DNA from: UBA5195 sp034432755
GTDB lineage: Bacteria > Chloroflexota > Anaerolineae > Anaerolineales > Villigracilaceae
Assembly: GCA_034432755.1 (NCBI GenBank)
Contig: DAOUBQ010000084.1
Coordinates: 1-8,164 of the forward strand
Length of the DNA: 8,164 bases
Direction: 5' to 3'
Positions 1-6,279 of this stretch are shown in pieces. Position 1 is the stretch's first letter; the number at the start of each line of letters is the position of its first letter. The translations under genes and the position numbers were made by a program. Under the pieces are notes generated by a model. It had not been told where the DNA came from, searched no databases, and was given only the letters and a program-made list of their open reading frames with translations.

Positions 1-75
1 ATAAGCGTCCCGAAGGCTGGGTTCGACCCTTGAAATCGCCCGCACAAAGCCTTCGGGACGGTTCAAAAGGCTTAT
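1..75. repeat. Long inverted repeat / structured element at left edge
   Basis: A perfect 13-bp arm CGTCCCGAAGGCT (6-18) is matched by AGCCTTCGGGACG (48-60) across a 29-nt loop. An outer 6-bp pair, ATAAGC (1-6) with GCTTAT (70-75), extends the fold past a bulge on the 3' side (the C at position 6 is shared). Within the loop GGGT (19-22) can pair with ACCC (26-29). No T-run follows on the plus strand, so it is not a textbook intrinsic terminator for an incoming gene. It could be the end of an upstream transcript, a dispersed palindromic repeat of REP/MITE type, or a structured RNA. It touches the window edge, so its full extent is unknown. Confidence 0.6.
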
Positions 76-96
76 CCCGAATTCAGGTTACTTTAT

Positions 97-102
97 TATA
101 AC
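97..102 (+). promoter_or_regulatory. Possible -10 box upstream of radical SAM gene
   Basis: TATAAC matches five of six positions of the sigma-70 -10 consensus and sits in a locally AT-rich stretch. No good -35 hexamer lies at the right distance. If used, transcription would start near 109 and leave a leader of about 145 nt before the ATG at 254. Weak evidence. Confidence 0.25.
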
Positions 103-122
103 TTCAAGATGATATTTGACCC

Positions 123-227
123 ATGACTTTCTTTCTCATCCTGGTTACACTGTACTTGAGTCCTGCAATTTTGAATATGAAACTGTGCAACTACCGCCTG
201 CCCTCCCCAGCCGGGGTGCTTCGCTAA
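123..227 (+). CDS. Possible hydrophobic micro-ORF in the leader (34 aa)
   Basis: An ATG at 123 opens a 34-codon frame ending with TAA at 225-227, which is 26 nt before the radical SAM start. The product begins MTFFLILVTLYLSPAILNMK, a hydrophobic stretch that could be one membrane segment, followed by a short polar tail ending PSPAGVLR. No convincing Shine-Dalgarno sequence precedes it. It overlaps, in another frame, a TTG-initiated extension of the radical SAM reading frame, and one of the two is probably meaningless. It is recorded because a small peptide next to a radical SAM gene could be a substrate or leader peptide. Nothing shows that it is translated. Confidence 0.15.
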   Translation: MTFFLILVTLYLSPAILNMKLCNYRLPSPAGVLR

Positions 228-253
228 AGGCGGCGACCTGCAAGGATATAGCG

Positions 254-1147
254 ATGGAACTCACCGGCCTGCATATTTTATTGACCTACCAGTGTAACTT
301 CGAGTGCGACCACTGCTTTGTGTGGGGCAGCCCGCGCCAAGAGGGCGTACTGACCATCGAACAAATCTACGAAGTGCTGCGCCAGGCGCACGAAATCGAT
401 AGCATGGAATGGGTTTATTTCGAGGGCGGCGAACCCTTCCTGTATTACCCAGTGCTGCTGCGCGGAGCGCAGATTGCCACCGCTGCGGGATTCCGGGTCG
501 GCATCGTTACCAATGCCTACTGGGCCACCACGCCTGAAGACGCGCAGGCCTGGCTCAAACCCTTCGCCAACCTGGTCGAGGAATTGACCGTCAGCAGCGA
601 CCTGTACCACTATAAGGAAGCCGATAGCCTGCACGCCCGCAACGCCGCGGCCGCCGCTGCGCAGCTCGGCATCCACATCGGGCGCATCTGTGTTGCCCAG
701 CCCGAACAAACCAATCCGCCCGATTCAATGGTACAACTCTCCGAAGGCGAATTGGGAGTTATGTACCGGGGGCGGGCGGCCTGTAAACTGGTTTCCCGGG
801 CCAGGCTGCATCCCTGGCAACAATTCACAGCCTGCCCGCATGAGGATTTGCGCGAACCGGGGCGCGTTCACCTAGACCCGCTGGGAAATTTACACATCTG
901 CCAGGGAATTTCGATTGGGAACATTTTCCAGCGCTCCCTGCGTGAGATTTGCGCCTCTTACGACCCGGATGCGCATCCCATTTGCGGGCCGCTCCTGGCG
1001 GGAGGCCCCGCTGCCCTCATTAAAACTTACGCGCTTCCCCACACCTCCGCCTATGCGGACGCCTGTCACCTGTGCTACGAAGCCCGCCTGCAATTGCGCG
1101 AACGCTTCCCCGAAAGCCTGACACCCAACCAGATGTACGGAGAATAA
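254..1147 (+). CDS. Radical SAM protein with SPASM/twitch-like C-terminus
   Basis: A 297-residue radical SAM enzyme of unknown substrate. The [4Fe-4S]/SAM motif CNFECDHC (CxxxCxxC) uses C14, C18 and C21, and GGEP at 58-61 is the usual SAM-contacting motif of the TIM-barrel. The C-terminal third carries C194, C216 and a CHLC pair (C271, C274) around the phrase DPLGNLHICQGISIGN, as in twitch/SPASM domains that hold an auxiliary Fe-S cluster. I chose the ATG at 254 because AAGGA (242-246) lies 7 nt upstream; an in-frame TTG at 116 would add 46 residues that do not resemble the family and has no ribosome site. It probably shares a transcript with the YjbQ gene 3 nt downstream. The CxxxCxxC context and length argue against the AmmeMemoRadiSam partner enzyme. 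The family assignment is firm; the reaction is unknown. Confidence 0.9.
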   Translation: MELTGLHILLTYQCNFECDHCFVWGSPRQEGVLTIEQIYEVLRQAHEIDSMEWVYFEGGEPFLYYPVLLRGAQIATAAGFRVGIVTNAYWATTPEDAQAWLKPFANLVEELTVSSDLYHYKEADSLHARNAAAAAAQLGIHIGRICVAQPEQTNPPDSMVQLSEGELGVMYRGRAACKLVSRARLHPWQQFTACPHEDLREPGRVHLDPLGNLHICQGISIGNIFQRSLREICASYDPDAHPICGPLLAGGPAALIKTYALPHTSAYADACHLCYEARLQLRERFPESLTPNQMYGE

Positions 1148-1150
1148 ACC

Positions 1151-1570
1151 ATGAATTCCTACCGCAAAGAACTCTGGTTCAACGTCCCCGCCCGGCGCGG
1201 GTTTATCAACATCACCCCGCAAGTCGAAACCTGCCTGCGCGAAAGCGGCATCCGAGAGGGCTTATGCCTGGTGAACGCCATGCATATCACCGCCTCGGTC
1301 TTCATCAACGACGATGAGAGCGGCCTGCATCACGATTACGAAGTTTGGCTGGAGGGGCTGGCCCCACACGAGCCACTCGGACACTACTGGCACAACCGCA
1401 CTGGCGAAGACAACGCCGACGCGCACCTCAAACGCCAGGTCATGGGGCGCGAAGTGGTTGTCGCTGTCACCAATGGTAAACTCGATTTTGGCCCCTGGGA
1501 GCAGATTTTCTACGGCGAGTTCGATGGCCGCCGCCAGAAACGGGTACTGGTCAAAATTATTGGCGAGTAA
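1151..1570 (+). CDS. yjbQ: YjbQ/UPF0047 family protein (putative secondary thiamine-phosphate synthase)
   Basis: A 139-residue protein, the usual length for the UPF0047/YjbQ family. Recognisable blocks in order are NAMHITASVFIND (42-54), the HN..GEDNADAHLK block (81-94) and TNGKLDFGPWEQIFYGEFDG (107-126), ending in IIGE. The histidines (H45, H81, H92) and acidic residues in these blocks are the presumed active or metal site. Members are annotated as secondary thiamine-phosphate synthases because the E. coli protein has weak activity of that kind; the true role of the family is not settled. GGAGA (1139-1143) lies 7 nt before the ATG, overlapping the end of the radical SAM gene, so the two are very likely co-translated. 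No other thiamine gene is in view, so a thiamine role here is only by family. Confidence 0.9.
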   Translation: MNSYRKELWFNVPARRGFINITPQVETCLRESGIREGLCLVNAMHITASVFINDDESGLHHDYEVWLEGLAPHEPLGHYWHNRTGEDNADAHLKRQVMGREVVVAVTNGKLDFGPWEQIFYGEFDGRRQKRVLVKIIGE

Positions 1571-1597
1571 AACGCCCGAAGATGGGGATTTTGACGC

Positions 1598-1603
1598 TAT
1601 AAT
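1598..1603 (+). promoter_or_regulatory. -10 box (TATAAT) for the carrier/peptidase unit
   Basis: A perfect TATAAT lies 28 nt after the yjbQ stop codon in an AT-rich stretch. TTGACG sits directly before it (1591-1596), too close to act as its -35, and no good -35 is seen about 17 nt upstream. Transcription would start near 1610, giving a leader of about 94 nt before the carrier ATG. This supports a separate transcript from the radical SAM/yjbQ pair, although readthrough is possible because no terminator lies between them. Confidence 0.45.
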
Positions 1604-1703
1604 TGAATATATTGCTTACTACGGCCCGAAGGTTACTTAATGAGATGGGCAGGATACTCACGGAAAACCTTTGGGACAATCCGTTACACAACACGGAGGC
1701 CCC

Positions 1704-3161
1704 ATGACCCAAGAGCAAAAATCTGGCGCGCAAATCAGCGCGAAATCTTTCATCCAGGCCGTTCTTATCATTTTCGCTCTGATGATGGTTTCAGGCGTCC
1801 TGACGCGCGTCATCCCCGCCGGGGAATACACCCGCATCGAAGTGGACGGGCGCGAGGCGATTGACCCGGCCTCCTTCCGCTTTGTCGAGCGCCCCAATTA
1901 CCCCGTCTGGCGCTGGTTCACGGCCCCGTTCGAGGTGCTTGTCACCCCCGATGGTCTAACCAAAGTCATCCCGATTATTGTCTTTATCCTGCTGGTTGGC
2001 ACGGCCTTTGGCATCATGGACCGCAGCGGTATTCTGAAAGCGGTCATCTCGCGCATCGTCAAGGCCTTTGGCGGGCGTAAATACGTCCTTCTGCTGGTCA
2101 TCACCTTCTTTTTTATGGCGCTGGGCGCGTTTTTTGGCATTTTCGAGGAAGTTATCCCGCTGGTGCCGCTGATGATTGGGCTGGCCTACTTTTTGGGCTG
2201 GGATTCGCTCACTGGCCTGGGCATGTCGGTGCTGGCGACCAACGTCGGGTTTTCGACCGCCATCTTCAACCCCTTCACCATCGGAATCGCGCATCAACTC
2301 TCTGGCCTGCCGCTCTACTCCGGGGCGGGGCCGCGCCTGGTCTTGTTTGTGGTCATCTACATCATCCTGGCGCTTTTTATCACCCAATACGCCCGCAAAA
2401 TTGACCGCCGTCCCGAAGCCTCGTTGGTCTATGCCGAAGACCAGGCCGAAAAAGCCAAATATGGCGGTTTCCAGGTTGATGACACCTTCGAGAGCGACCC
2501 GCGCATGAAACGCGGCGCGATTTTCTTGGGAATTTTCTTCGCCCTGATTTTGGCCGTGCTGGTGGCCCTGCCCATCATCCCGTTTCTGCGCGATATTGCC
2601 CTGCCGCTCACCGGTCTGCTATTTGTCATCGGCGGCATTGGCGCGGGACTCATCTCTGGCGCGGGCAAAAACGCCTGGAAAGCCGCCTGGGATGGTTTCC
2701 TGGGCATTTTGCCCGCTGTGCCGCTGCTGATGATGGCCGCCAGCGTCAAGCACATTATCGCAACAGGCGGCATTCTCGATACCGTCCTGCACTGGACCAA
2801 CAACGCCCTGGCAGGCACGTCCCCTTTTGCCGCTGCGCTGATGATTTATGCCCTGACGCTCGTCCTGGAACTCTTCATCACCTCCGGCTCCGCCAAAGCC
2901 TTCCTGCTCATTCCCATCATCATGCCGCTGGCCGACCTGGTCGGTGTCAACCGCCAGATTGCCGTCAGCGCCTACACTTTTGGCGACGGCTTCTCGAACA
3001 TGGCCTACCCCACCAACGCCGCCCTGCTCATTACCCTCAGCCTGACGGTCATCCCCTACCCCAAATGGCTGCGCTGGGTGCTGGGTTTGTGGTTCTGGGT
3101 CATCCTCGCGACGATTATCTTCCTGGCGATTGCGGTTGCAACCAATTACGGCCCCTTCTAA
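1704..3161 (+). CDS. YfcC/DcuC-family membrane carrier
   Basis: A 485-residue inner-membrane protein of the YfcC family (DcuC/C4-dicarboxylate anaerobic carrier Pfam group, in the AbgT/ion-transporter neighbourhood). About 12-13 hydrophobic segments are visible, including roughly 14-37, 87-107, 126-147, 210-229, 271-292, 298-320, 373-395 and 458-480. A charged cytoplasmic loop runs from about 230 to 270. Family signatures are PAGEYTR (38-44), FNPFTIGIAHQLSGLPLYSG (188-207) and FGDGFSNMAYPTNAALL (426-442), preceded by PIIMPLADLVGVNRQ (404-418). Family members are annotated as carriers of C4-dicarboxylates, basic amino acids or short peptides; the substrate cannot be read from sequence. I chose the ATG at 1704 because GGAGG (1695-1699) precedes it by 4 nt; a TTG 33 nt upstream has no ribosome site. 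The peptidase 3 nt downstream suggests an amide- or peptide-linked substrate. Confidence 0.9.
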   Translation: MTQEQKSGAQISAKSFIQAVLIIFALMMVSGVLTRVIPAGEYTRIEVDGREAIDPASFRFVERPNYPVWRWFTAPFEVLVTPDGLTKVIPIIVFILLVGTAFGIMDRSGILKAVISRIVKAFGGRKYVLLLVITFFFMALGAFFGIFEEVIPLVPLMIGLAYFLGWDSLTGLGMSVLATNVGFSTAIFNPFTIGIAHQLSGLPLYSGAGPRLVLFVVIYIILALFITQYARKIDRRPEASLVYAEDQAEKAKYGGFQVDDTFESDPRMKRGAIFLGIFFALILAVLVALPIIPFLRDIALPLTGLLFVIGGIGAGLISGAGKNAWKAAWDGFLGILPAVPLLMMAASVKHIIATGGILDTVLHWTNNALAGTSPFAAALMIYALTLVLELFITSGSAKAFLLIPIIMPLADLVGVNRQIAVSAYTFGDGFSNMAYPTNAALLITLSLTVIPYPKWLRWVLGLWFWVILATIIFLAIAVATNYGPF

Positions 3162-3164
3162 CCT

Positions 3165-4265
3165 ATGCTCACTCCCCCCACCTCTTACGAACATTCCCGC
3201 GAACGCTTTCGCGCCCGGTTAGATTTACTGCTCCAACGCTGGCCAAACGCTCGCCTGACGAGCATTTCTCAACCCTGGGAAGATGACCTGACGACCGATG
3301 TCCTTCAGGCCGAGGCGCTATCCGCACGTCAAAGGTTAATCGTCCTCTCCAGCGGCCTGCACGGCATCGAGGGCTATCTCGGCTCGGCGGCGCTCGAATT
3401 GTTTTTCGAGGAATACATGCGCCGTCTCGACCCGCAGACAACCGGCCTGTTGCTCATCCACGCCATCAACCCCTGGGGCATGAAGCATTGGCAGCGCAAC
3501 AACCCCGAAAATGTGGACCTGAATCGCAACTTTATCAATGATGAATTTCTCTCCCTGCTGCGTTTCAACGCCGATTATCCGGCGCTCTCACCCTTTTTCA
3601 ATCCACAAAAGCCGCTCGGCAACCTTTGGGCAGCAAAAATCCGCTTTGCCGCGCAAACCGTCCAAAAACTACTCACCTTCGGCCCGCGCCGCATCCGCGA
3701 GGCCGCGTTAATGGGACAGTACCACCAGCCAGAGGGCATCTACTTTGGCGGAACTGCACTCCAGCCGGAGACGCAGGCGATGATGGCGTTGTACCGCTCT
3801 GCCTTCGTTGGGTATAAACAAATCATCCACCTCGACATACACACTGGCTACGGGCCGCGCGACCAGATGACGCTGGTCACTTCGCCGCATGAAACGATGA
3901 CCGCCGCCGAAATCACCGCCCGCTACGGCGCGCCGCGCATTGCCGCCGCCAACCCCGACGAGTTTTACACGATGAAAGGCGACATGACCGACTGGGAATA
4001 CCAACTGGTCGAAAAGGAATTTCCCGAAGCGCAGTTTTTCGGCGCGGCCTGCGAATTTGGCACCTTTGGCGAATCCATTCTGGCTGGCGCCCGCAGTTTG
4101 CGAATTACAATTTTCAAGAACCAACTCAACCAGCACGGCGCAAGCGCAAAAACCGCCGCCTGGGTGGAAAACGAATACCGCGCGCTGTACCTGCCCGCCG
4201 AAGCAGCCTGGTTCGAGAAAGCCATCTCCGACGCGCGCCAAACCTTCAACCATGTTTTTGCTTGA
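3165..4265 (+). CDS. DUF2817 family M14-like zinc carboxypeptidase
   Basis: A 366-residue protein of the DUF2817 group, a branch of the M14 zinc carboxypeptidase/succinylglutamate desuccinylase fold. The zinc and catalytic pattern is readable in order: HGIE (H66, E69) gives two zinc ligands, ENVDLNRNF (115-123) holds the substrate-binding Asn-Arg pair (N120, R121), HLDIHTG (222-228) gives the third ligand H226, and CEFGTFG (296-302) supplies the likely general base E297. No signal peptide or membrane segment is seen, so it should be cytoplasmic. It starts 3 nt after the carrier stop codon and lacks a visible Shine-Dalgarno sequence, so translation probably depends on coupling to the carrier. 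A likely job is hydrolysis of a peptide or acylated amino acid brought in by the carrier; this is inferred from context, and the substrate is unknown. Confidence 0.88.
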   Translation: MLTPPTSYEHSRERFRARLDLLLQRWPNARLTSISQPWEDDLTTDVLQAEALSARQRLIVLSSGLHGIEGYLGSAALELFFEEYMRRLDPQTTGLLLIHAINPWGMKHWQRNNPENVDLNRNFINDEFLSLLRFNADYPALSPFFNPQKPLGNLWAAKIRFAAQTVQKLLTFGPRRIREAALMGQYHQPEGIYFGGTALQPETQAMMALYRSAFVGYKQIIHLDIHTGYGPRDQMTLVTSPHETMTAAEITARYGAPRIAAANPDEFYTMKGDMTDWEYQLVEKEFPEAQFFGAACEFGTFGESILAGARSLRITIFKNQLNQHGASAKTAAWVENEYRALYLPAEAAWFEKAISDARQTFNHVFA

Positions 4266-4268
4266 AAT

Positions 4269-4324
4269 GGAGTCAAAAAACTCTCGATTTTGGCCAAAGT
4301 CAGGAGACTTCGGACTCCGTCTCC
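4269..4324. repeat. Interleaved inverted hexamers between peptidase and sigma genes
   Basis: GGAGTC (4269-4274) is complementary to GACTCC (4313-4318), and GGAGAC (4303-4308) to GTCTCC (4319-4324). The arms are in A-B-A'-B' order, so the two stems form a pseudoknot-like arrangement or exclude each other. GAGT/ACTC (4270-4273 and 4280-4283) gives a third, local option. No T-run follows, so a classic intrinsic terminator is not supported. The block ends 5 nt before the TACAAT -10 box of the sigma gene. It would therefore lie in the 3' end of the carrier/peptidase mRNA, or act as DNA next to the sigma promoter. Confidence 0.45.
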
Positions 4325-4326
4325 GA

Positions 4327-4335
4327 TGATACAAT
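4327..4335 (+). promoter_or_regulatory. Extended -10 promoter, apparently leaderless, for the sigma factor
   Basis: TGATACAAT is an extended -10 element (TG, one base, then TACAAT at 4330-4335) that ends 6 nt before the ATG at 4342. A start point 7 nt after the -10 box would fall on the A of the ATG, predicting a leaderless mRNA. This agrees with the absence of any Shine-Dalgarno sequence before this gene. No good -35 is present, as is common with extended -10 promoters. Confidence 0.5.
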
Positions 4336-4341
4336 ACCCCC

Positions 4342-4950
4342 ATGAACGAATCAGCCCTGATTCACGACGCCCAACACGGCGACCTGGAGGCCTTCAATCG
4401 GCTGGTACTGGCCTACCAGGATGCGCTCTATAACACCGCCCTGCGCATTTTGGGCGATGAAGAGCGCGCCGCTGACGCCACGCAAGAAGCCTTTATTTCT
4501 GCGTTTCGCGCCATCAATAGTTACCGCGGCGGCTCGTTCAAGGCCTGGCTGCTGCGCACCGTCACCAATGCCTGTTACGACGAGCTGCGCCGCCAGAAGC
4601 GCCGCCCAACCACCCCGCTTGAACCGGAAACCGAGGATGACGAGGAACTCGAATCGCCCCGCTGGCTGGCCGACAACGCGATGAGTCCCGAAGAGAAATT
4701 CGACGCCGCCGAATTGGAACATGCCCTCCAGCACTGTCTCGAGGCCCTGCCAACCGACTTTCGCGCGGTGGTGGTGCTGGCCGATGTGCAGGGCCTGGAT
4801 TACGCCGAGGTGGCCGCCGCCGTGCGCAGCCCGCTGGGAACCGTCAAGAGCCGCCTGGCCCGCGCCAGACTCAGACTGCGCGAATGTTTGCAGGATTTCT
4901 GGGAACTTTTGCCCGCCGCCTTCCGTCTGGAAAGTGAGGCCGCGCTATGA
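4342..4950 (+). CDS. ECF-type sigma-70 family RNA polymerase sigma factor
   Basis: A 202-residue sigma factor with only regions 2 and 4, as in ECF (group 4) sigma factors. Region 2 spans about residues 10-90: the region 2.2 core helix is near DATQEAFISAFRAI (45-58), and the -10-reading helix near AWLLRTVTNACYDELRR (68-84). An acidic linker (about 94-120, rich in E and D) joins it to region 4 (about 127-182), whose helix-turn-helix is DYAEVAAAVRSPLGTVKSRL (153-172). It should direct RNA polymerase to a stress or envelope regulon. The stop codon overlaps the next gene's start in an ATGA, which couples it to the presumed anti-sigma factor. The ATG at 4342 has no ribosome site but follows a -10 box closely. 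The stimulus and target promoters cannot be read from the window. Confidence 0.93.
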   Translation: MNESALIHDAQHGDLEAFNRLVLAYQDALYNTALRILGDEERAADATQEAFISAFRAINSYRGGSFKAWLLRTVTNACYDELRRQKRRPTTPLEPETEDDEELESPRWLADNAMSPEEKFDAAELEHALQHCLEALPTDFRAVVVLADVQGLDYAEVAAAVRSPLGTVKSRLARARLRLRECLQDFWELLPAAFRLESEAAL

Positions 4951-5687
4951 CAACCCCTTCTTTCCGCGATGTTGAACAGATTTCTGCCCTGCTGGATGAC
5001 AAACTCCCGCAGGCAGAAGCCGCGCGCCTGCGGGTTCGGATTGTCTCTGACCCTGAATTAGCTGCCATTTATATGCAATTGACCCAAACGCGGAGCTTGC
5101 TGCGCAAACTGCCAGCCCGCCGCGCCCCGCGCAACTTTACCCTGACCCCCCAAATGGCCGGGGTTAAAGCTCCCACCCCGCGCTCTTTCCCGGTTTTTCG
5201 CCTGGCCTCGGTTTTTGCCAGCTTGCTGTTGGTGCTGACTTTCGCCGCCAACGGACTTGGTCAACTGGCGGCCAACGCTCCCGCCGCCGCGCCCGTCTAT
5301 GGCATGGGCGGCGGCCCCATGACCGAAAGCATGGAAGCGCCTGCCGCGCCGGAACCACGGCCACAATCGGGCGGAGGCGGTGATGTCGAAATTCCCGCCC
5401 TGACTGCGCCATCAGACACCTCCGAAGATGCTGCCGCTCCCACAGAAGAGGCCATGCGCAGCCTGGCCGCCGAGCCAACCCAGGCCGCTGAAGAAATGCC
5501 CGCCGCCAAAATGGGCAGAGAAGAAACGCAGGCGCAAGGCGCGCCTGAATCACCGGCGCGCGAACCTTTTCGGGTTCCTGGCTGGCTGCAACTCGTTTTA
5601 TTGGTTACAGCCCTGCTGGCGGGCGGCGCGGCCTGGTTCATAAACTGGCAGGCACAAACCAGGTTCAACCAAAAACACAAGAAATAA
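4947..5687 (+). CDS. Putative membrane anti-sigma factor without zinc-binding motif
   Basis: A 246-residue protein overlapping the sigma gene by 4 nt (ATGA), the classic layout of a sigma/anti-sigma pair. The N-terminal domain (about 5-70) contains ISALLDDKLPQAEAARLRVR followed by DPELAAIYMQLTQTRSLLRK, the helical pattern of sigma-binding anti-sigma domains, but the HxxxCxxC zinc motif is absent. One membrane segment lies at about 84-104 and a second at about 212-233. Between them is an approximately 105-residue loop rich in Ala, Pro, Glu and Gly (with GMGGG and SGGGG runs), presumably outside the membrane, and a short basic tail (NQKHKK) would face the cytoplasm. By analogy it holds the sigma factor at the membrane until a signal releases it. 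The anti-sigma call rests on position and the N-terminal pattern; the loop is unlike a known sensor domain. Confidence 0.75.
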   Translation: MTTPSFRDVEQISALLDDKLPQAEAARLRVRIVSDPELAAIYMQLTQTRSLLRKLPARRAPRNFTLTPQMAGVKAPTPRSFPVFRLASVFASLLLVLTFAANGLGQLAANAPAAAPVYGMGGGPMTESMEAPAAPEPRPQSGGGGDVEIPALTAPSDTSEDAAAPTEEAMRSLAAEPTQAAEEMPAAKMGREETQAQGAPESPAREPFRVPGWLQLVLLVTALLAGGAAWFINWQAQTRFNQKHKK

Positions 5688-5718
5688 CGCCCTATATGGA
5701 GTAAGATAGCTTGCCGTC

Positions 5719-5727
5719 TGTTAAAGT
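5719..5727 (+). promoter_or_regulatory. Weak candidate -10 upstream of the NUDIX gene
   Basis: TGTTAAAGT has the TG of an extended -10 and a four-of-six match (TAAAGT) to the -10 box. It would start transcription a few bases before the ATG at 5740, which lacks a Shine-Dalgarno sequence. It resembles the start-proximal promoters of the sigma and Memo genes but is much weaker. Confidence 0.2.
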
Positions 5728-5739
5728 ACATTCTGAAAT

Positions 5740-6228
5740 ATGAAAGATGAAGATATCAACTATTGTCCACGCTGTGGCACGCCGGTCGTTTCGATGGTCA
5801 AATTTGACCGCGAACGACCGGTTTGTCCATCCTGCGGTTGGATTCATTTTGCCGACCCAAAAGTGGCCGCCGCCGTGCTGGTAGAGGAGAATGGGCGCGT
5901 ACTGCTGGTGCGGCGCGTTAATGAACCATTTCGCGGGTTGTGGACTCTTCCAGCAGGGTTTGTCAATGCCGATGAAGACCCCGCCAAAGCCGCCATCCGC
6001 GAGTGCCTGGAAGAAACCGGCCTGAAGGTGGCTGTATGCGGCATACTGGAGATTCGTCACGGCAAGGAACACCCCCGAGGGGCCGATTTCATCATCATTT
6101 ACCGGGGGCAGGTGACAGGGGGGACTCTCCATGCGGGTGACGACGCCGATGCCGCCGAGTGGTTTGCGCGCGGTGAACTGCCCGAGATGGCGTTCCAATC
6201 CACAAAATACATTCTGTCGCACTACTGA
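5740..6228 (+). CDS. NUDIX hydrolase with N-terminal zinc ribbon
   Basis: A 162-residue cytoplasmic hydrolase of nucleoside diphosphates linked to another group X. A zinc ribbon is formed by CPRC (C9, C12) and CPSC (C29, C32). The NUDIX domain follows from about residue 42, with a complete NUDIX box at 73-95: G73, then E79, then REC-LEETGL, matching Gx5Ex7REUxEExGU, so the metal-binding glutamates are intact. The zinc ribbon recalls NADH pyrophosphatase NudC, but the NudC-specific SQPWPFPxS motif after the NUDIX box is missing and the protein is much shorter, so NudC should not be assumed; ADP-ribose or another nucleotide sugar is as likely. There is no clear ribosome site before the ATG. It lies 52 nt after the anti-sigma gene with no terminator between, so co-transcription is possible. 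Confidence 0.88.
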   Translation: MKDEDINYCPRCGTPVVSMVKFDRERPVCPSCGWIHFADPKVAAAVLVEENGRVLLVRRVNEPFRGLWTLPAGFVNADEDPAKAAIRECLEETGLKVAVCGILEIRHGKEHPRGADFIIIYRGQVTGGTLHAGDDADAAEWFARGELPEMAFQSTKYILSHY

Positions 6229-6254
6229 ACAACCCTACGGGAGATTGCACCCAG

Positions 6255-6263
6255 TGCTACAAT
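6255..6263 (+). promoter_or_regulatory. Extended -10 promoter just upstream of the Memo-family gene
   Basis: TGCTACAAT is an extended -10 element with the same TGnTACAAT form as the one before the sigma gene. Its expected start point (about 6270) falls at the GGAGG ribosome site (6270-6274), leaving a leader of only about 10 nt before the ATG at 6280. No good -35 is seen at the usual distance. Confidence 0.5.
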
Positions 6264-6279
6264 AGCAGTGGAGGTTCTT

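Noticed and set aside
116..253. N-terminal extension of the radical SAM protein from a TTG at 116
   Set aside because: It has no ribosome site and the extra 46 residues lack family character, while the ATG at 254 has AAGGA at the right distance.
278..709. Minus-strand open frame antisense to the radical SAM gene
   Set aside because: It overlaps the core radical SAM coding region and has no supporting motif or ribosome site.
254..1147. The radical SAM gene as the AmmeMemoRadiSam partner of the Memo-family gene
   Set aside because: The cysteine motif context, the SPASM-like C-terminus and the distance of about 5 kb, with unrelated genes between, argue against it.
2619..3194. Long minus-strand open frame antisense to the carrier gene (191 codons)
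   Set aside because: The plus strand encodes a clear YfcC-family protein. The antisense frame is a by-product of G/C-rich third positions and gives a composition unlike a folded protein.
3708..4343. Long minus-strand open frame antisense to the peptidase gene (211 codons)
   Set aside because: The plus strand carries the intact M14 catalytic pattern. The antisense product shows no recognisable domain.
5740..6228. Assignment of the NUDIX protein as NADH pyrophosphatase NudC
   Set aside because: The zinc ribbon is present, but the NudC-specific SQPWPFPxS motif and the extra N-terminal domain are missing.
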